Part shown: positions 17,401 to 25,456 of the stretch, in pieces
Layout of the letters: each line of letters starts with the position of its first letter
Numbering within the stretch: position 1 is the first letter of the stretch
Origin: Pseudomonas fluorescens
GTDB taxonomy: Bacteria; Pseudomonadota; Gammaproteobacteria; Pseudomonadales; Pseudomonadaceae
Reading direction: 5' to 3'
Length of the DNA stretch: 64,000 nucleotides
NCBI GenBank assembly: GCA_902825215.1
Contig: LR782234.1
Location: 1,302,001-1,366,000, forward strand
Notes under the pieces: model-generated
The model's database searches: none
The model's input: the letters and a program-made list of their open reading frames with translations, nothing else
Told to the model about the DNA's origin: nothing
Translations under genes and position numbers: made by a program

Positions 17401-20400
17401 CAAAGGATCTTTCGACTTGGATTGAGATTCGTGGTCAGCGGAAACTCATTGACGAACTCCAGCCTGGAGCCCAGTGCGGAGACGTTTGGAACGGATCTAA
17501 ATCTAATCCTAGCCACCTAACCAGCTCCCTAACCCTTCAGTTCGCCTTGGCGAATCAGATGAACAACTCTGAGTGGCACGACGAAGGATTTGATGTCGTT
17601 GAACAGGGGCATTTAGGCGAGGCTCTGAAGGCCCAGCTCTCGCGCATGCGCGCTATTGTTCGTCTCGACAGTGATTTGGCTAAATTCGATGAGCTTGGTG
17701 GTCATACCTCCGGCCTGTGGAGAGGGCTTGCTACAGAGTGCGAATTACTTACGGCGGCATTGCAGTTTCAGGCTGAGCGTCGAGAAATAGAAGTGCGTGG
17801 TCGCCTAACCGATGACCATCCTCATGTGGAGGAGGGGCGTTGTGGCCAAACTCTGAAAGATGACTACATCCTACTCAAGAAGCGCGGCATTCTTGAGCGA
17901 GAGTTGGCTGACCTTGCTGATCTTCGTGAAATTGTGCCCTTTTGGAATGACCTGAAGACAAAGGTGGATGACGCACGCCAGGCAGTGCTGTTCCAAGGTC
18001 AAATTGCGGTCGCCTTGGCCAAGCTAGCCCAAAATCCCGAGCAAATCGCAGGGTTTAAGGGGCCATTGAGTGTGCTGCTCGGAGAGGGTAACGCTCTGCT
18101 GGAACCTGAGGGCGCTATCCACCAGTCTGGGATCGCCCTCCGTGAAAAACTTCAACAGTTGGAAATCCGGTCAGCACATTTGACTGCTGTGGGTCAGTTC
18201 ACTGAGCAGGCAGTAGCCATAAATTCAGAGCTGTCTCTTGATGAGTTGAGGAAAAATTGTGAGTTGATGATCGTGTCTGAGCCTCGTCTGAGAGCTTGGT
18301 GCGCTTGGCGTAAAATCCGTGATGAGGCTTTTGCGGTTGGCCTGGCTCCGATTGTGGAAGCTATGGAGAAAGGAGCAATTACTCTCGGCAATGTGCGTCG
18401 AGTGCTTGAAGTGAACTACGCACGGTGGTGGTTGAATGCGACCGTCGATAACGAAGCGGTAATTCGAACGTTCGTCAGCGCCGAACACGAACAGCGCATC
18501 CGTGATTTCCGAGCCCTGGATGATAAATTCACTTCGTTGACTCGTGACTGGTTACGGGCGCGCCTGTGTTCAGAGCTTCCTAGCCAGGAAAGCGTAAGTC
18601 GCTCTTCTGAGTGGGGTTTACTGCGTCACGAGATGAGTAAAAAAACCAGGCATATGCCGTTGAGGGAGCTGATGAGTCAGGCACCGGGTGCGCTGACAAA
18701 ACTCACCCCTTGTTTGTTGATGAGTCCGCTGTCGATTGCTCAGTATCTGCCATCAGGTACTACTCCGTTCGACTTGGTGATTTTTGATGAGGCCTCTCAA
18801 ATTCCTGTCTGGGATGCGATTGGCGCGATGGCTCGTGGGCGTCAGGTTGTCATGGTTGGTGACCCCAAACAGCTACCACCAACATCCTTTTTCGGGCGCG
18901 CAGAGTCTGGATCTGACGATGAGGACACCGAAGCTGATCTGGAAAGCATTCTGGATGAGTGCATCAGTGCCAACCTCCCGACTCGAAAGCTCAATTGGCA
19001 CTATCGTAGCCGCCATGAAAGTCTCATCGCGTTCTCGAACCAACGCTATTACCAGTCTGAGCTGGTTACCTTTCCGTCGCCATTCACTGCGGATAAAGCT
19101 GTCACGCTTCATCCTGTCGCAGGTGTGTACGATAGGGGTGGATCGCGAACAAATCGCATTGAGGCCCAGGCACTCGTCGCGCATCTCGTTGCCCGTCTGA
19201 GGTCGCCGAAGTTCAGGCAGTCGGGACATACCGTAGGAGTGGTTACCTTCAACAGCGAACAACAAAAGCTGATTGAAGATTTACTCGATGAGGCGTGCAG
19301 GAAGGATCCGTCGTTGGATAGCTATTTCTCGGAGTCGCTACTGGAGCCCGTTTTCGTCAAAAACCTGGAGAGCGTTCAAGGTGATGAACGAGACATCATC
19401 TATTTCTCCATCACGTTCGGTAAGGATGCAGCAGGCCACACATCGATGAGCTTCGGCCCGATGAACGAGCAGGGTGGCGAGCGTCGTTTGAACGTGGCGA
19501 TAACTCGAGCGCGTCAAGAGCTTGTGGTGTTCTCCACTACGCGTCCTGAACATATGGATCTCTCCCGAACCAAGAATGAGGGCGTACGAGACCTGAAGCA
19601 CTTCCTTGAATTTGCCGAGCGTGGCCCTCGTGCTCTGGTGGAAGCAGATTTTGGGAGTGTTGGAGGCTTCGATAGCCCCTTCGAGAAAGCAGTCGCTGCC
19701 GCTCTGTCCAAGAAGGGATGGCAAGTCCACACACAGATCGGCGTATCGTCGTTTCGAATTGACCTGGGTGTAGTTCACCCCGACGCACCTGGTCGATTTC
19801 TCGCGGGCGTCGAATGCGATGGCGCTACTTACCACCGCAGCGCTACTGCTCGAGACAGAGACAAACTTCGTGAATTTGTGTTGCGCGGGTTGGGCTGGGA
19901 AATCGTCAGAATTTGGTCGACCGATTGGTGGATCGATGCTGTAGGGACGGCAGACAAGGTTCATCAGAAGCTCACTGCGCTGTTGGAGGCTTCGCGTGCG
20001 AAACAGGCGGAAATTGATGCGGTTGAGGAAGCTGAACGGCTCAAGGCTGACGCAGCAGTAGCCGAGGTGATCGAAATAGCTGAGCAGGTCGGCCAAGTAG
20101 TATTAGGCGAGGAGGGTACTCCCGTTGCCAATGATCCTGCGCTGAGCATGCCAGAACTGAAGTATGCGAGAGCGGCTGATATAGAGGACACGAACAAGTA
20201 CGTGGCTTACGAGCCCGTGAGCTATCCAGTTTATCGAGAAACAGATCCTGCCCAGGCTGTAGACAATGTGAACCCAGACCTCTTCTTTGAAACAGAGTAC
20301 ACGCCGCTTCTGCAGAGCATGATCGCGCACGTCGTGAACGAAGAAGGCCCAATTTTGAATACAGTTCTAGCGAGGCGTATTGCCAGGGCACACGGCTGGG

Positions 20401-20732
20401 TACGCACTGGAGCACGTATCCGGGATCGCGTGGATCAAGTTGCTCTCGCGCATTTCAGATCTCACGAGGAGGAGCTTGGTACCTTCTTTTGGCCGATTCA
20501 TTTGCAGTCAGACGCAACTTCATTTCGCCGCCCTGGTGATGATGACTCTACGCGCAGCCTCAGCGAAATTTGCCTTCAGGAGCTATCTGCGCTCGTAGGG
20601 GAGATGGAAAGCAAAGGGCATGAGGCTGAAGCGCTAATTTACGCCGTCGCCAAGGAAGCAGGTGTCACGAAGCTTGCTCACGCTGGCCGCTTGCGTATAG
20701 AGAAAGCCATACGACATCGCAGAGATGTTTAG
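14385..20732 (+). CDS. Giant DUF4011 / superfamily 1 helicase / DUF559-type endonuclease protein, frameshifted at its 5' end
   Basis: About 2115 residues from the ATG at 14385, in the frame that continues the 97-residue fragment at 14105. In order: a segment resembling papain/transglutaminase-like domains (DSGLATCMDLTLFLCAALEQ, FTKGHAYAGVWLK), DUF4011, then a superfamily 1 helicase core with Walker A GPPGTGKS (16239-16262), Walker B VIFDEAS (about 18778-18798), GDPKQLPP and VAITRAR (about 19491-19514), a very long coiled insert between them, a DUF559/Vsr-like endonuclease (FRIDLGVVHP, GVECDGATYH, GWEIVRIWSTDWW; about 19750-19935), and a C-terminal DUF3320-like winged region. Proteins of this design are single-gene phage-defence factors (I recall the name Hhe for some). 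Loss of the first 97 residues may inactivate it. Helicase and nuclease identity is firm; the defence role is inferred. Confidence 0.8.
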   Translation: MGPLLSRLTEAEMSTFLFVLEADCKEAEGGRKVIAQLEQVVELLPRNQWGGLRHIPEMTAAFVQPNDPAVERVLKQAAELLRLSEKSPALDGYAGGPKRAWHLASAAWGAVARMKLDYSLPPASFEQFGQKVRSPSQIADSGLATCMDLTLFLCAALEQIGLNPVIVFTKGHAYAGVWLKPEEFTTTLIDDVTTVRKRVKLKELALFETTLLTQPSIPSFGYAVERGAKQIDEDAEAEFEMLLDVRRARLQRIKPLASSEAQIARVVTGDSSEAPFLLIDDGDDIPDEMVNIEIEDIAKLNPKDRLERWQRKLLDLSLRNNLLNFKYGKRALKLEAPDPGALEDILASGQSLKLLTRPDLMDGADPREKEIYEQREREDVRRRHAEDALKRREVFVALTSREMDARLTELYRGARTALQEGGANTLFLAVGFLRWTREDKGGQKYSAPLLLIPVSLERKSARSGFSIVLHDEEPCFNPTLIEMLRQDFQLGLGTLESELPRDESGLDIVGIWRRVGHAIKDISGWELSEEVTLAMFSFAKYLMWKDLSENASHLRQSPVVQHLLDTPRDSFASDTPFPDARSLDREYGPADVFCPLPSDSSQLAAVMAASKGKDFVLIGPPGTGKSQTISNMIAQSIAQGRRVLFVSEKIAALDVVYRRLREIGLGEFCLEIHSSKARKADVLAQLQSAWEAKGEIDTQAWEVEAQRLASIRDSLNIYVERLHNRYRNGYTVFDAIGTVTSGNDEPVAPLSWISPEIHDQKAMLEIREIGDRLEVNAQEVGYEHLGKHSLSGIGQSEWSPHWTQQFVQASRDVLPAVLDAQKAVDGFIEFAGLPVVPHTPPSLQGLSALSLVLPTAAGHDWRFALLPSARSIAQRLTDGCNWIEEHRGLTSSLSQIWPTRVVGEAKSAMDLLQQRRATLDSLSPAWPSAVIETIQDGLAKFAKIKELTDQLSATYTDAVETLDVEQLHQEWVKADEAIWPKSWLGKRRVTATLAAVQAVAGEADVAKDLSTWIEIRGQRKLIDELQPGAQCGDVWNGSKSNPSHLTSSLTLQFALANQMNNSEWHDEGFDVVEQGHLGEALKAQLSRMRAIVRLDSDLAKFDELGGHTSGLWRGLATECELLTAALQFQAERREIEVRGRLTDDHPHVEEGRCGQTLKDDYILLKKRGILERELADLADLREIVPFWNDLKTKVDDARQAVLFQGQIAVALAKLAQNPEQIAGFKGPLSVLLGEGNALLEPEGAIHQSGIALREKLQQLEIRSAHLTAVGQFTEQAVAINSELSLDELRKNCELMIVSEPRLRAWCAWRKIRDEAFAVGLAPIVEAMEKGAITLGNVRRVLEVNYARWWLNATVDNEAVIRTFVSAEHEQRIRDFRALDDKFTSLTRDWLRARLCSELPSQESVSRSSEWGLLRHEMSKKTRHMPLRELMSQAPGALTKLTPCLLMSPLSIAQYLPSGTTPFDLVIFDEASQIPVWDAIGAMARGRQVVMVGDPKQLPPTSFFGRAESGSDDEDTEADLESILDECISANLPTRKLNWHYRSRHESLIAFSNQRYYQSELVTFPSPFTADKAVTLHPVAGVYDRGGSRTNRIEAQALVAHLVARLRSPKFRQSGHTVGVVTFNSEQQKLIEDLLDEACRKDPSLDSYFSESLLEPVFVKNLESVQGDERDIIYFSITFGKDAAGHTSMSFGPMNEQGGERRLNVAITRARQELVVFSTTRPEHMDLSRTKNEGVRDLKHFLEFAERGPRALVEADFGSVGGFDSPFEKAVAAALSKKGWQVHTQIGVSSFRIDLGVVHPDAPGRFLAGVECDGATYHRSATARDRDKLREFVLRGLGWEIVRIWSTDWWIDAVGTADKVHQKLTALLEASRAKQAEIDAVEEAERLKADAAVAEVIEIAEQVGQVVLGEEGTPVANDPALSMPELKYARAADIEDTNKYVAYEPVSYPVYRETDPAQAVDNVNPDLFFETEYTPLLQSMIAHVVNEEGPILNTVLARRIARAHGWVRTGARIRDRVDQVALAHFRSHEEELGTFFWPIHLQSDATSFRRPGDDDSTRSLSEICLQELSALVGEMESKGHEAEALIYAVAKEAGVTKLAHAGRLRIEKAIRHRRDV

Positions 20733-20759
20733 TGATCGTTAGTAGCGAATGGCATGGGT

Positions 20760-20776
20760 AGCCGCCTGGGGCGGCT
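20760..20776. terminator. Stem-loop between the giant helicase gene and the lipoprotein gene
   Basis: AGCCGCC (20760-20766) and GGCGGCT (20770-20776) form a perfect 7-bp stem with a TGG loop between two convergent genes. There is no T-run, so the terminator call is moderate. Confidence 0.45.
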
Positions 20777-20827
20777 CGCCCGATGAAATTCAACTCAACC
20801 ACGAGTCAGCTAAAGGCTTGCACCACG

Positions 20828-21631
20828 TTACTGAGCGTATTTTGTTTGGAGTGCGGTTAGCCTCGTTGCATCACGCTCGGTGAATGAGCCTGCGTCGAAT
20901 AAAGGCTTATCATCAGCACCATCAAGCCGTTCGACGGTAACGGTGAAGACGGCGTCCTTTGGTGGTTCGACCTTGCCCCAGTCCGAGAATTGATTAGGTG
21001 CGAGACTCCAGGATTGAGATTCGCCTGGTTCCAAACCACCGCTGATTGAGTAATTGAACGTTTCGACAAGCCAAGGCACTGAGCGTCCAGGAGAGGCTAT
21101 GGTGCCTTTGAAATACGCCCGTGACACGGCGCTGGCAGTCCCGTTATTCACCGTTATTTCGATGATAGGTTGGTTACCAAGGCCATACTCTTTGGCCCTT
21201 TGATAAAAGCGAGACTTTGAAACCTGAAAGCGGGCTAATTCTGTTTTTGCAGCTTCGGATTTTTTTTGCTTTTCGACCAGTTCCTGGATTTCCGTCAAGG
21301 CCTGTTGCCGTTCTCGCTCCGCACGTTCTGTTCGTACTCGGTTTGCTTCATCGGCAACCTGCTTAGCAGTCTTTCCGTTGAGGGCTGCAAGCATGTCTGC
21401 GGAGACACCTTCAGCATTTTTCTTGCCCTGTAAAACCTGAGAAATATCGAGCCCCTGAAATGCAAGCACCATCACATCAGATGCGAACTGCTTGCGCTTG
21501 TCCTCAGGCAAGCTCGCAGCAACCTTCGCCGCAGAGTCTTTGAAAGCCTGTTGTGAGCTACCGTCCAGCTTCGGCTCGCCACAGCCAGCCAGCATCCCTG
21601 CCATAAGCGCTATGCATATAAATCGACGCAT
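20828..21631 (-). CDS. DUF6694-type lipoprotein, 267 aa
   Basis: Start at 21631, since AGAGGGA lies six bases before it but abuts the ATG at 21637. The N-terminus is a lipoprotein signal: MRRFICIALMAGMLAGC, with the lipobox LAGC. After that, residues 20-110 fit the DUF6694 domain (SSQQAFKDSAAKVAASLPED, then VMVLAFQGLDISQVLQG), then a coiled-coil (RTERAERERQQALTEIQELV), then a beta-rich C-terminal domain (ITVNNGTASAVSRAYFKGTI). It is expected to be anchored in a membrane, facing the periplasm. Function is unknown. It faces the giant helicase gene. Confidence 0.7.
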   Translation of the reverse strand: MRRFICIALMAGMLAGCGEPKLDGSSQQAFKDSAAKVAASLPEDKRKQFASDVMVLAFQGLDISQVLQGKKNAEGVSADMLAALNGKTAKQVADEANRVRTERAERERQQALTEIQELVEKQKKSEAAKTELARFQVSKSRFYQRAKEYGLGNQPIIEITVNNGTASAVSRAYFKGTIASPGRSVPWLVETFNYSISGGLEPGESQSWSLAPNQFSDWGKVEPPKDAVFTVTVERLDGADDKPLFDAGSFTERDATRLTALQTKYAQ

Positions 21632-21860
21632 CTGCATTCCCTCTCAGAAAATTCAGGGCAGCATATCAAAATGATGTCGGAATGCGATCTGTGCGGTTTT
21701 TGGTTTTCGTACCCAACAGAACAATTCAGCATTGCGCTATTAGCAATGAGCATCCTTTAGGTTTGCGTGGACAGGCGATTATCCGAGCAGGTGCTCTGCT
21801 GATGATAGTCTGTAACTCAAAAGCTCTGTGGTTGTGGTTCGATTACCTAGGTAGGCCGGA

Positions 21861-22952
21861 TTGAAAGCGAAACCTAAAAAGACAGAATGGATGCTACCGA
21901 TTGACTTTCCGGTGGATGATCTTATTGAGGCGAGTGAGATGCTGAGAGCAGCAAGCTTGCTTACGCCTGGATACCTACCTCCCGACGCAGGCATATATGA
22001 GCCTGCCGTGTACTTTTACGCGCGAGATCAGGGCGTCCAGACGGTCGTACTGCCGGATCGAAACGTAGCCTCGCGTATCGCGCAATTAGCTAAAGGCAAA
22101 GAAACGACCAACGACAAGCAGCTCAAGCTTTCAGCCGCACTGCTAGGATTTGCTCAGCTTCTAAATATCGATTTTGAACCTGGTGTTTCCTTCCATGAGC
22201 TGGCTCACCGATGTGGTAACACCAGCGCAGCGGATGAGCTTGGTTGGTTCAGGGCGGCTGACAATGCCCCTCCACAGGATATGCTGAACGTAGCGCTCGA
22301 TAGGACAAATCGTGTTTCCCGAACCTATACCCCGGTGGAGGCACCGCACCTCAATTTAGAACTCCCATTGAAACGCTGGAATCGAAATTACATCACCGCG
22401 CTCAAAATTCTGGAATTAGACCTCGCCCCAGGTAAGCAAGTCGACAAGATGCTTCGTCTTCTAGATTGGATGAGTACGAGTCTTGTATTCGCGGGGCCAG
22501 CTCTGATGCTCGCGTGTGTGTATCTGGGTACTCATTCGCCTGCTCGCAAGAATGTGTTCAAGAACAGCAGGTCTGCTGATCGCATCGCGGCGATCGCTGG
22601 GGTGAGAAACGCTGCATGGGATATCACTCATCTGAGCGATTTTATTCTTCGCTCAAACGAGAGCGCCGATCTCGGGAACGTTCAATATTTGCTTGCTAGC
22701 TTCGATGCACATTTGAAGCTAACGACGAACCTCCTGATGACAGTAGGCCGCGAAGGGAGCGATGCCTCGCTTATTGCAGCTGGGCTTGCCCAGTGGTGGG
22801 GGGCAAAGGACGCTCAGCGTATTGCACATGAAGTAGTCATTCAGCTCCGACGAATCAATAGCGACTCGCACGTTCCCAAAACATCTGACGATCCCGATTA
22901 CATTTCCAAGCTGATATTGCTCGGCGAGCGCTTGGTAAAGGAAGCCATCTAA
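21861..22952 (+). CDS. Hypothetical protein, 363 aa
   Basis: Not recognised. TTG start at 21861, supported only by a weak GGCCGGA; an ATG at 21891 is the alternative. Residues 35-90 contain YEPAVYFYARDQGVQTVVLPDRNVA, which has the alternating strand/helix look of a PIN-like or nucleotide-binding fold, and residues 190-330 are helical with several Asp/Glu (ITHLSDFILR). There are no membrane segments or signal peptide. It is isolated between the lipoprotein gene and the repeat copy C. A nuclease is possible but not supported by an identified catalytic set. Confidence 0.6.
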   Translation: MKAKPKKTEWMLPIDFPVDDLIEASEMLRAASLLTPGYLPPDAGIYEPAVYFYARDQGVQTVVLPDRNVASRIAQLAKGKETTNDKQLKLSAALLGFAQLLNIDFEPGVSFHELAHRCGNTSAADELGWFRAADNAPPQDMLNVALDRTNRVSRTYTPVEAPHLNLELPLKRWNRNYITALKILELDLAPGKQVDKMLRLLDWMSTSLVFAGPALMLACVYLGTHSPARKNVFKNSRSADRIAAIAGVRNAAWDITHLSDFILRSNESADLGNVQYLLASFDAHLKLTTNLLMTVGREGSDASLIAAGLAQWWGAKDAQRIAHEVVIQLRRINSDSHVPKTSDDPDYISKLILLGERLVKEAI

Positions 22953-23030
22953 CATTCAGATCAATGCCTGTGTTTATGTTCTGCGTTATGTCTAGAGCCT
23001 AGACGGTTGGGTCACGCCCAGCTTTGCCAT

Positions 23031-23121
23031 GCAAGCGGAGCGCGCAGGCATGAGGATGGAAGCCCGGAGGGCCAAAACATGTCGAAGACGGGGCTTGGTT
23101 AACGACAGCCGTCCCGACATG
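23031..23121 (+). repeat. Structured GC-rich island repeat, copy C
   Basis: It opens with GCAAGCGGAGCGCGC, identical to the start of copy A, followed by TGAGGATGGAAGCCC, then GAGGGCCAAAAC, TTGGTT, AACGACAGCCG and CCCGACA. Compared with copy A it lacks 16 bases between the first two blocks. It lies 63 bases after the end of the last recombinase gene. An 81-codon open frame across it is judged chance. Confidence 0.55.
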
Positions 23122-23183
23122 GGCATGCCACGGCAACTGAACTATGATGGCTACCGAACGCTCAAGGTCGGGACAGCCGAAAT

Positions 23184-24485
23184 TCAAGTATCGAGCCCTT
23201 TGCCTTTGAATGCGCTCATAAACGCTGTAGCGGAGAAATCAGAGGCGTTGAAAATCTCCATCTTACGGCCTTGATGCATCGATAGGATGACTCGTGCCAT
23301 GCCTATGTAGTGATCAAATGTGGTCTTCAAAAACGTGTGTCCCATTTGCCTTTGCAAAACTTGAGCGATAGCATAGTTAAACAGTATTTCATTGGATTTC
23401 AATAAGTCGTCTGCGAATGATCTAATAATATATTGGGTCGGCCACCAGTTTCGGCTGTCGTAGAATCGAATATTCTTCCTTAGGTTGCTATTGTTAGCCA
23501 TCGCTTTTTTCTTGGCTGCAACTGTACGACCTGAAATAGTATCGGGTGTGACAGGACGACCATCCTTGTTGAGAAATAAAATCGAAAGCGGAGGTTTGGT
23601 GCCGTAGCGCTTACGATATTTTTTGGCACGCTCTGCATAGTAGGGTTTGATATAGTTTTCTTCCAATGCCTGCAGGGCGTCTCTGTGAATGAGGATGTCT
23701 CTGGATTTGTTGCCTTTGCTATTGCTTACTGCGTAGTTAACGGTCGATTCCTCAAATGTCATTGAGGAATACGGCATGATATGACTGTTGTCACCATTGC
23801 CGAAGTAGGGGAAGCGACATAAGTCCATGGGGCGCATTGCGGTGTCTAATGCAAAATGAAATAGCGCCGCGTAAACCGGATCTGAGTAGCTCTCCATCAG
23901 TTGTTTGATTTCATATGGAGTGATCAGTTGGTCACTTATAGACGCCTGGCGGTTTTCTTTGTCCAAGACGCGAATGCTGGTTGAATCGAATACTCTGATC
24001 GCTTTGTAGGAGACATATTCCTGGTATCTCGCACTCTTGAACGGAGGGATCCAGTTTTTCAATAGAACGTTGACGCCAGTGTAAAAGTTATTTTCAGTCA
24101 GCCAGCGAAAATAATTCATCAATAGCTTAGCTTCATCAAAAATAGTCTTGGAGGACGGTCGTATAGACTCTTTAGACTTACGCTTGATCTCACGGGAAGT
24201 CTGCCACCGCTTCACATTTTTATTTTGCACATGGAAATGGTACTCGCTAGGGGAGAAACCTTGGAATTCCTCAAGAGTAGAAAGGTACCTATAAAACATC
24301 GATATTATGCTAGCGTACCTGGATGAAGTTTTTTTTGATTGCCTAGTTTGAGATTGTAAGAATAGATTTGCATGGCTTAATAAAGTGCTATGCTTTGTGG
24401 TTTCGTGAATTAGAATGAAGTGTGATACTTCTCTGTTGGATTCTGGATTAAGATAGGAAACATATTTTTTCATGATGATGATCAT
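23184..24485 (-). CDS. Tyrosine recombinase-like protein, 433 aa, last gene of the recombinase operon
   Basis: Start at 24485, one base after the upstream stop, with GGAAA in position; the longer frame to 24572 overlaps the neighbour. The C-terminal half has the tyrosine-recombinase boxes: ALDTAMRPMDLCRF (Arg I), a Lys in NSKGNKSRDI, YDSR in place of the usual HxxR (His replaced by Tyr), MGH (His III) and DHYIGMAR (candidate nucleophile Tyr). The N-terminal half is helical, as in core-binding domains. It is the last gene of a four-gene operon and may act as an accessory recombinase. By composition it may match one member of the Gamma-Mobile-Trio; assignment requires a profile search. AT-rich, unlike the core genome. 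Confidence 0.7.
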   Translation of the reverse strand: MIIIMKKYVSYLNPESNREVSHFILIHETTKHSTLLSHANLFLQSQTRQSKKTSSRYASIISMFYRYLSTLEEFQGFSPSEYHFHVQNKNVKRWQTSREIKRKSKESIRPSSKTIFDEAKLLMNYFRWLTENNFYTGVNVLLKNWIPPFKSARYQEYVSYKAIRVFDSTSIRVLDKENRQASISDQLITPYEIKQLMESYSDPVYAALFHFALDTAMRPMDLCRFPYFGNGDNSHIMPYSSMTFEESTVNYAVSNSKGNKSRDILIHRDALQALEENYIKPYYAERAKKYRKRYGTKPPLSILFLNKDGRPVTPDTISGRTVAAKKKAMANNSNLRKNIRFYDSRNWWPTQYIIRSFADDLLKSNEILFNYAIAQVLQRQMGHTFLKTTFDHYIGMARVILSMHQGRKMEIFNASDFSATAFMSAFKGKGLDT

Positions 24486-24486
24486 G

Positions 24487-25455
24487 CTATTTTCCATTAT
24501 CCACGCTGAAATAAACGACACGATCCACACCCTTGGAAAGGTGCACGTAATCAGCTTTTTCAGCATGTGCAAGCTCTTCTAAAGGAGTGCTTGATGCTCG
24601 AAACTTTCGCTGCGCAACGGCATCGGCAATAGTCCTGCATTCAGGAACATATATAGATGTTTGAAAACTTTTTGGTACCTTTCGAAGGTGGTTCTTGAGA
24701 TCTGCAGTATCGAATATTGGAAGTCTCAAGACTATTTCGTCTGATGTGTTTGGAGGAAGTCTTTCTAGGAAGTAAGGAAGGTCGCACAAAAATCTATCAA
24801 TGAATATAATTAGGTGAATGCTTCTGCCGGCAAGGTCGTTGAGCTTTTCAAGCTGACGCTGGATTTTTTCTTGCTTGGATTCCGAATACGATTTGTAGTC
24901 TTTGTTTTTTTTGTAGGTGGCGGTCGCTGATTTTAGATCAAGGTCGAATATGATCCTGGATCCATTCAACAATGTTAAATCGTTTTCGGTTTTTTTAATC
25001 GTAGAATTAGTTAGTCGTGCTTTGAGCTCATTTATCTGTGCTGTATAGCTGCTGATGAGACTGTTTTGTTTTTCAAGGGTGACGTTAATATTGCTGTTGT
25101 CAAAGCTAATAAGATCACCCTGCATTAGCGAGGTCATGTAGCGTTCGCGAACAGCAATCAGTTCTGCTTCGTGTTTTTTTTCAATATTTTTCAGGCTTAA
25201 CTCTAGGTCGGTGGCGCGTTTCTGAGCGTTTAGAAGAAGTTGCGTCACAGCACTAGGTTCGTGGCCAGGCAACAGATCATCGATGTTTCTATTGCCTTTT
25301 ATATAGTCTACTAAGTCGCTGTAGTATCTTTGTAACGATTGACGGCTTATTCCTGCCTCATCTGCAATTTTGCCAACGTGCAGTTTTTTTCCTGCAGCTG
25401 AATAGTGATGATCTACTATGATTTTAATCAGGCGGTTGCGGGTTTTTGAGCTCAT
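24487..25455 (-). CDS. Helix-turn-helix / coiled-coil protein of the recombinase operon, 322 aa
   Basis: Start at 25455, one base after the preceding stop (TGA T ATG), with AGG upstream; a longer frame to 25521 overlaps the neighbour. Residues 1-50 include a helix-turn-helix (IADEAGISRQSLQRYYSDLV). Residues 75-165 form a coiled coil (ATDLELSLKNIEKKHEAELI, then SSYTAQINELKARL), and a further domain follows. No recombinase boxes are present. It could be the small HTH protein of a recombinase complex (as TnpC in Tn554, or GmtX in Gamma-Mobile-Trio systems; neither was tested). Expected job: binding element ends or regulating recombination. Confidence 0.65.
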   Translation of the reverse strand: MSSKTRNRLIKIIVDHHYSAAGKKLHVGKIADEAGISRQSLQRYYSDLVDYIKGNRNIDDLLPGHEPSAVTQLLLNAQKRATDLELSLKNIEKKHEAELIAVRERYMTSLMQGDLISFDNSNINVTLEKQNSLISSYTAQINELKARLTNSTIKKTENDLTLLNGSRIIFDLDLKSATATYKKNKDYKSYSESKQEKIQRQLEKLNDLAGRSIHLIIFIDRFLCDLPYFLERLPPNTSDEIVLRLPIFDTADLKNHLRKVPKSFQTSIYVPECRTIADAVAQRKFRASSTPLEELAHAEKADYVHLSKGVDRVVYFSVDNGK

Positions 25456-25456
25456 A

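Noticed and set aside
23029..23274. An 81-codon frame across repeat copy C
   Set aside because: It is built from the repeat and from antisense of the recombinase gene end; no ribosome site.
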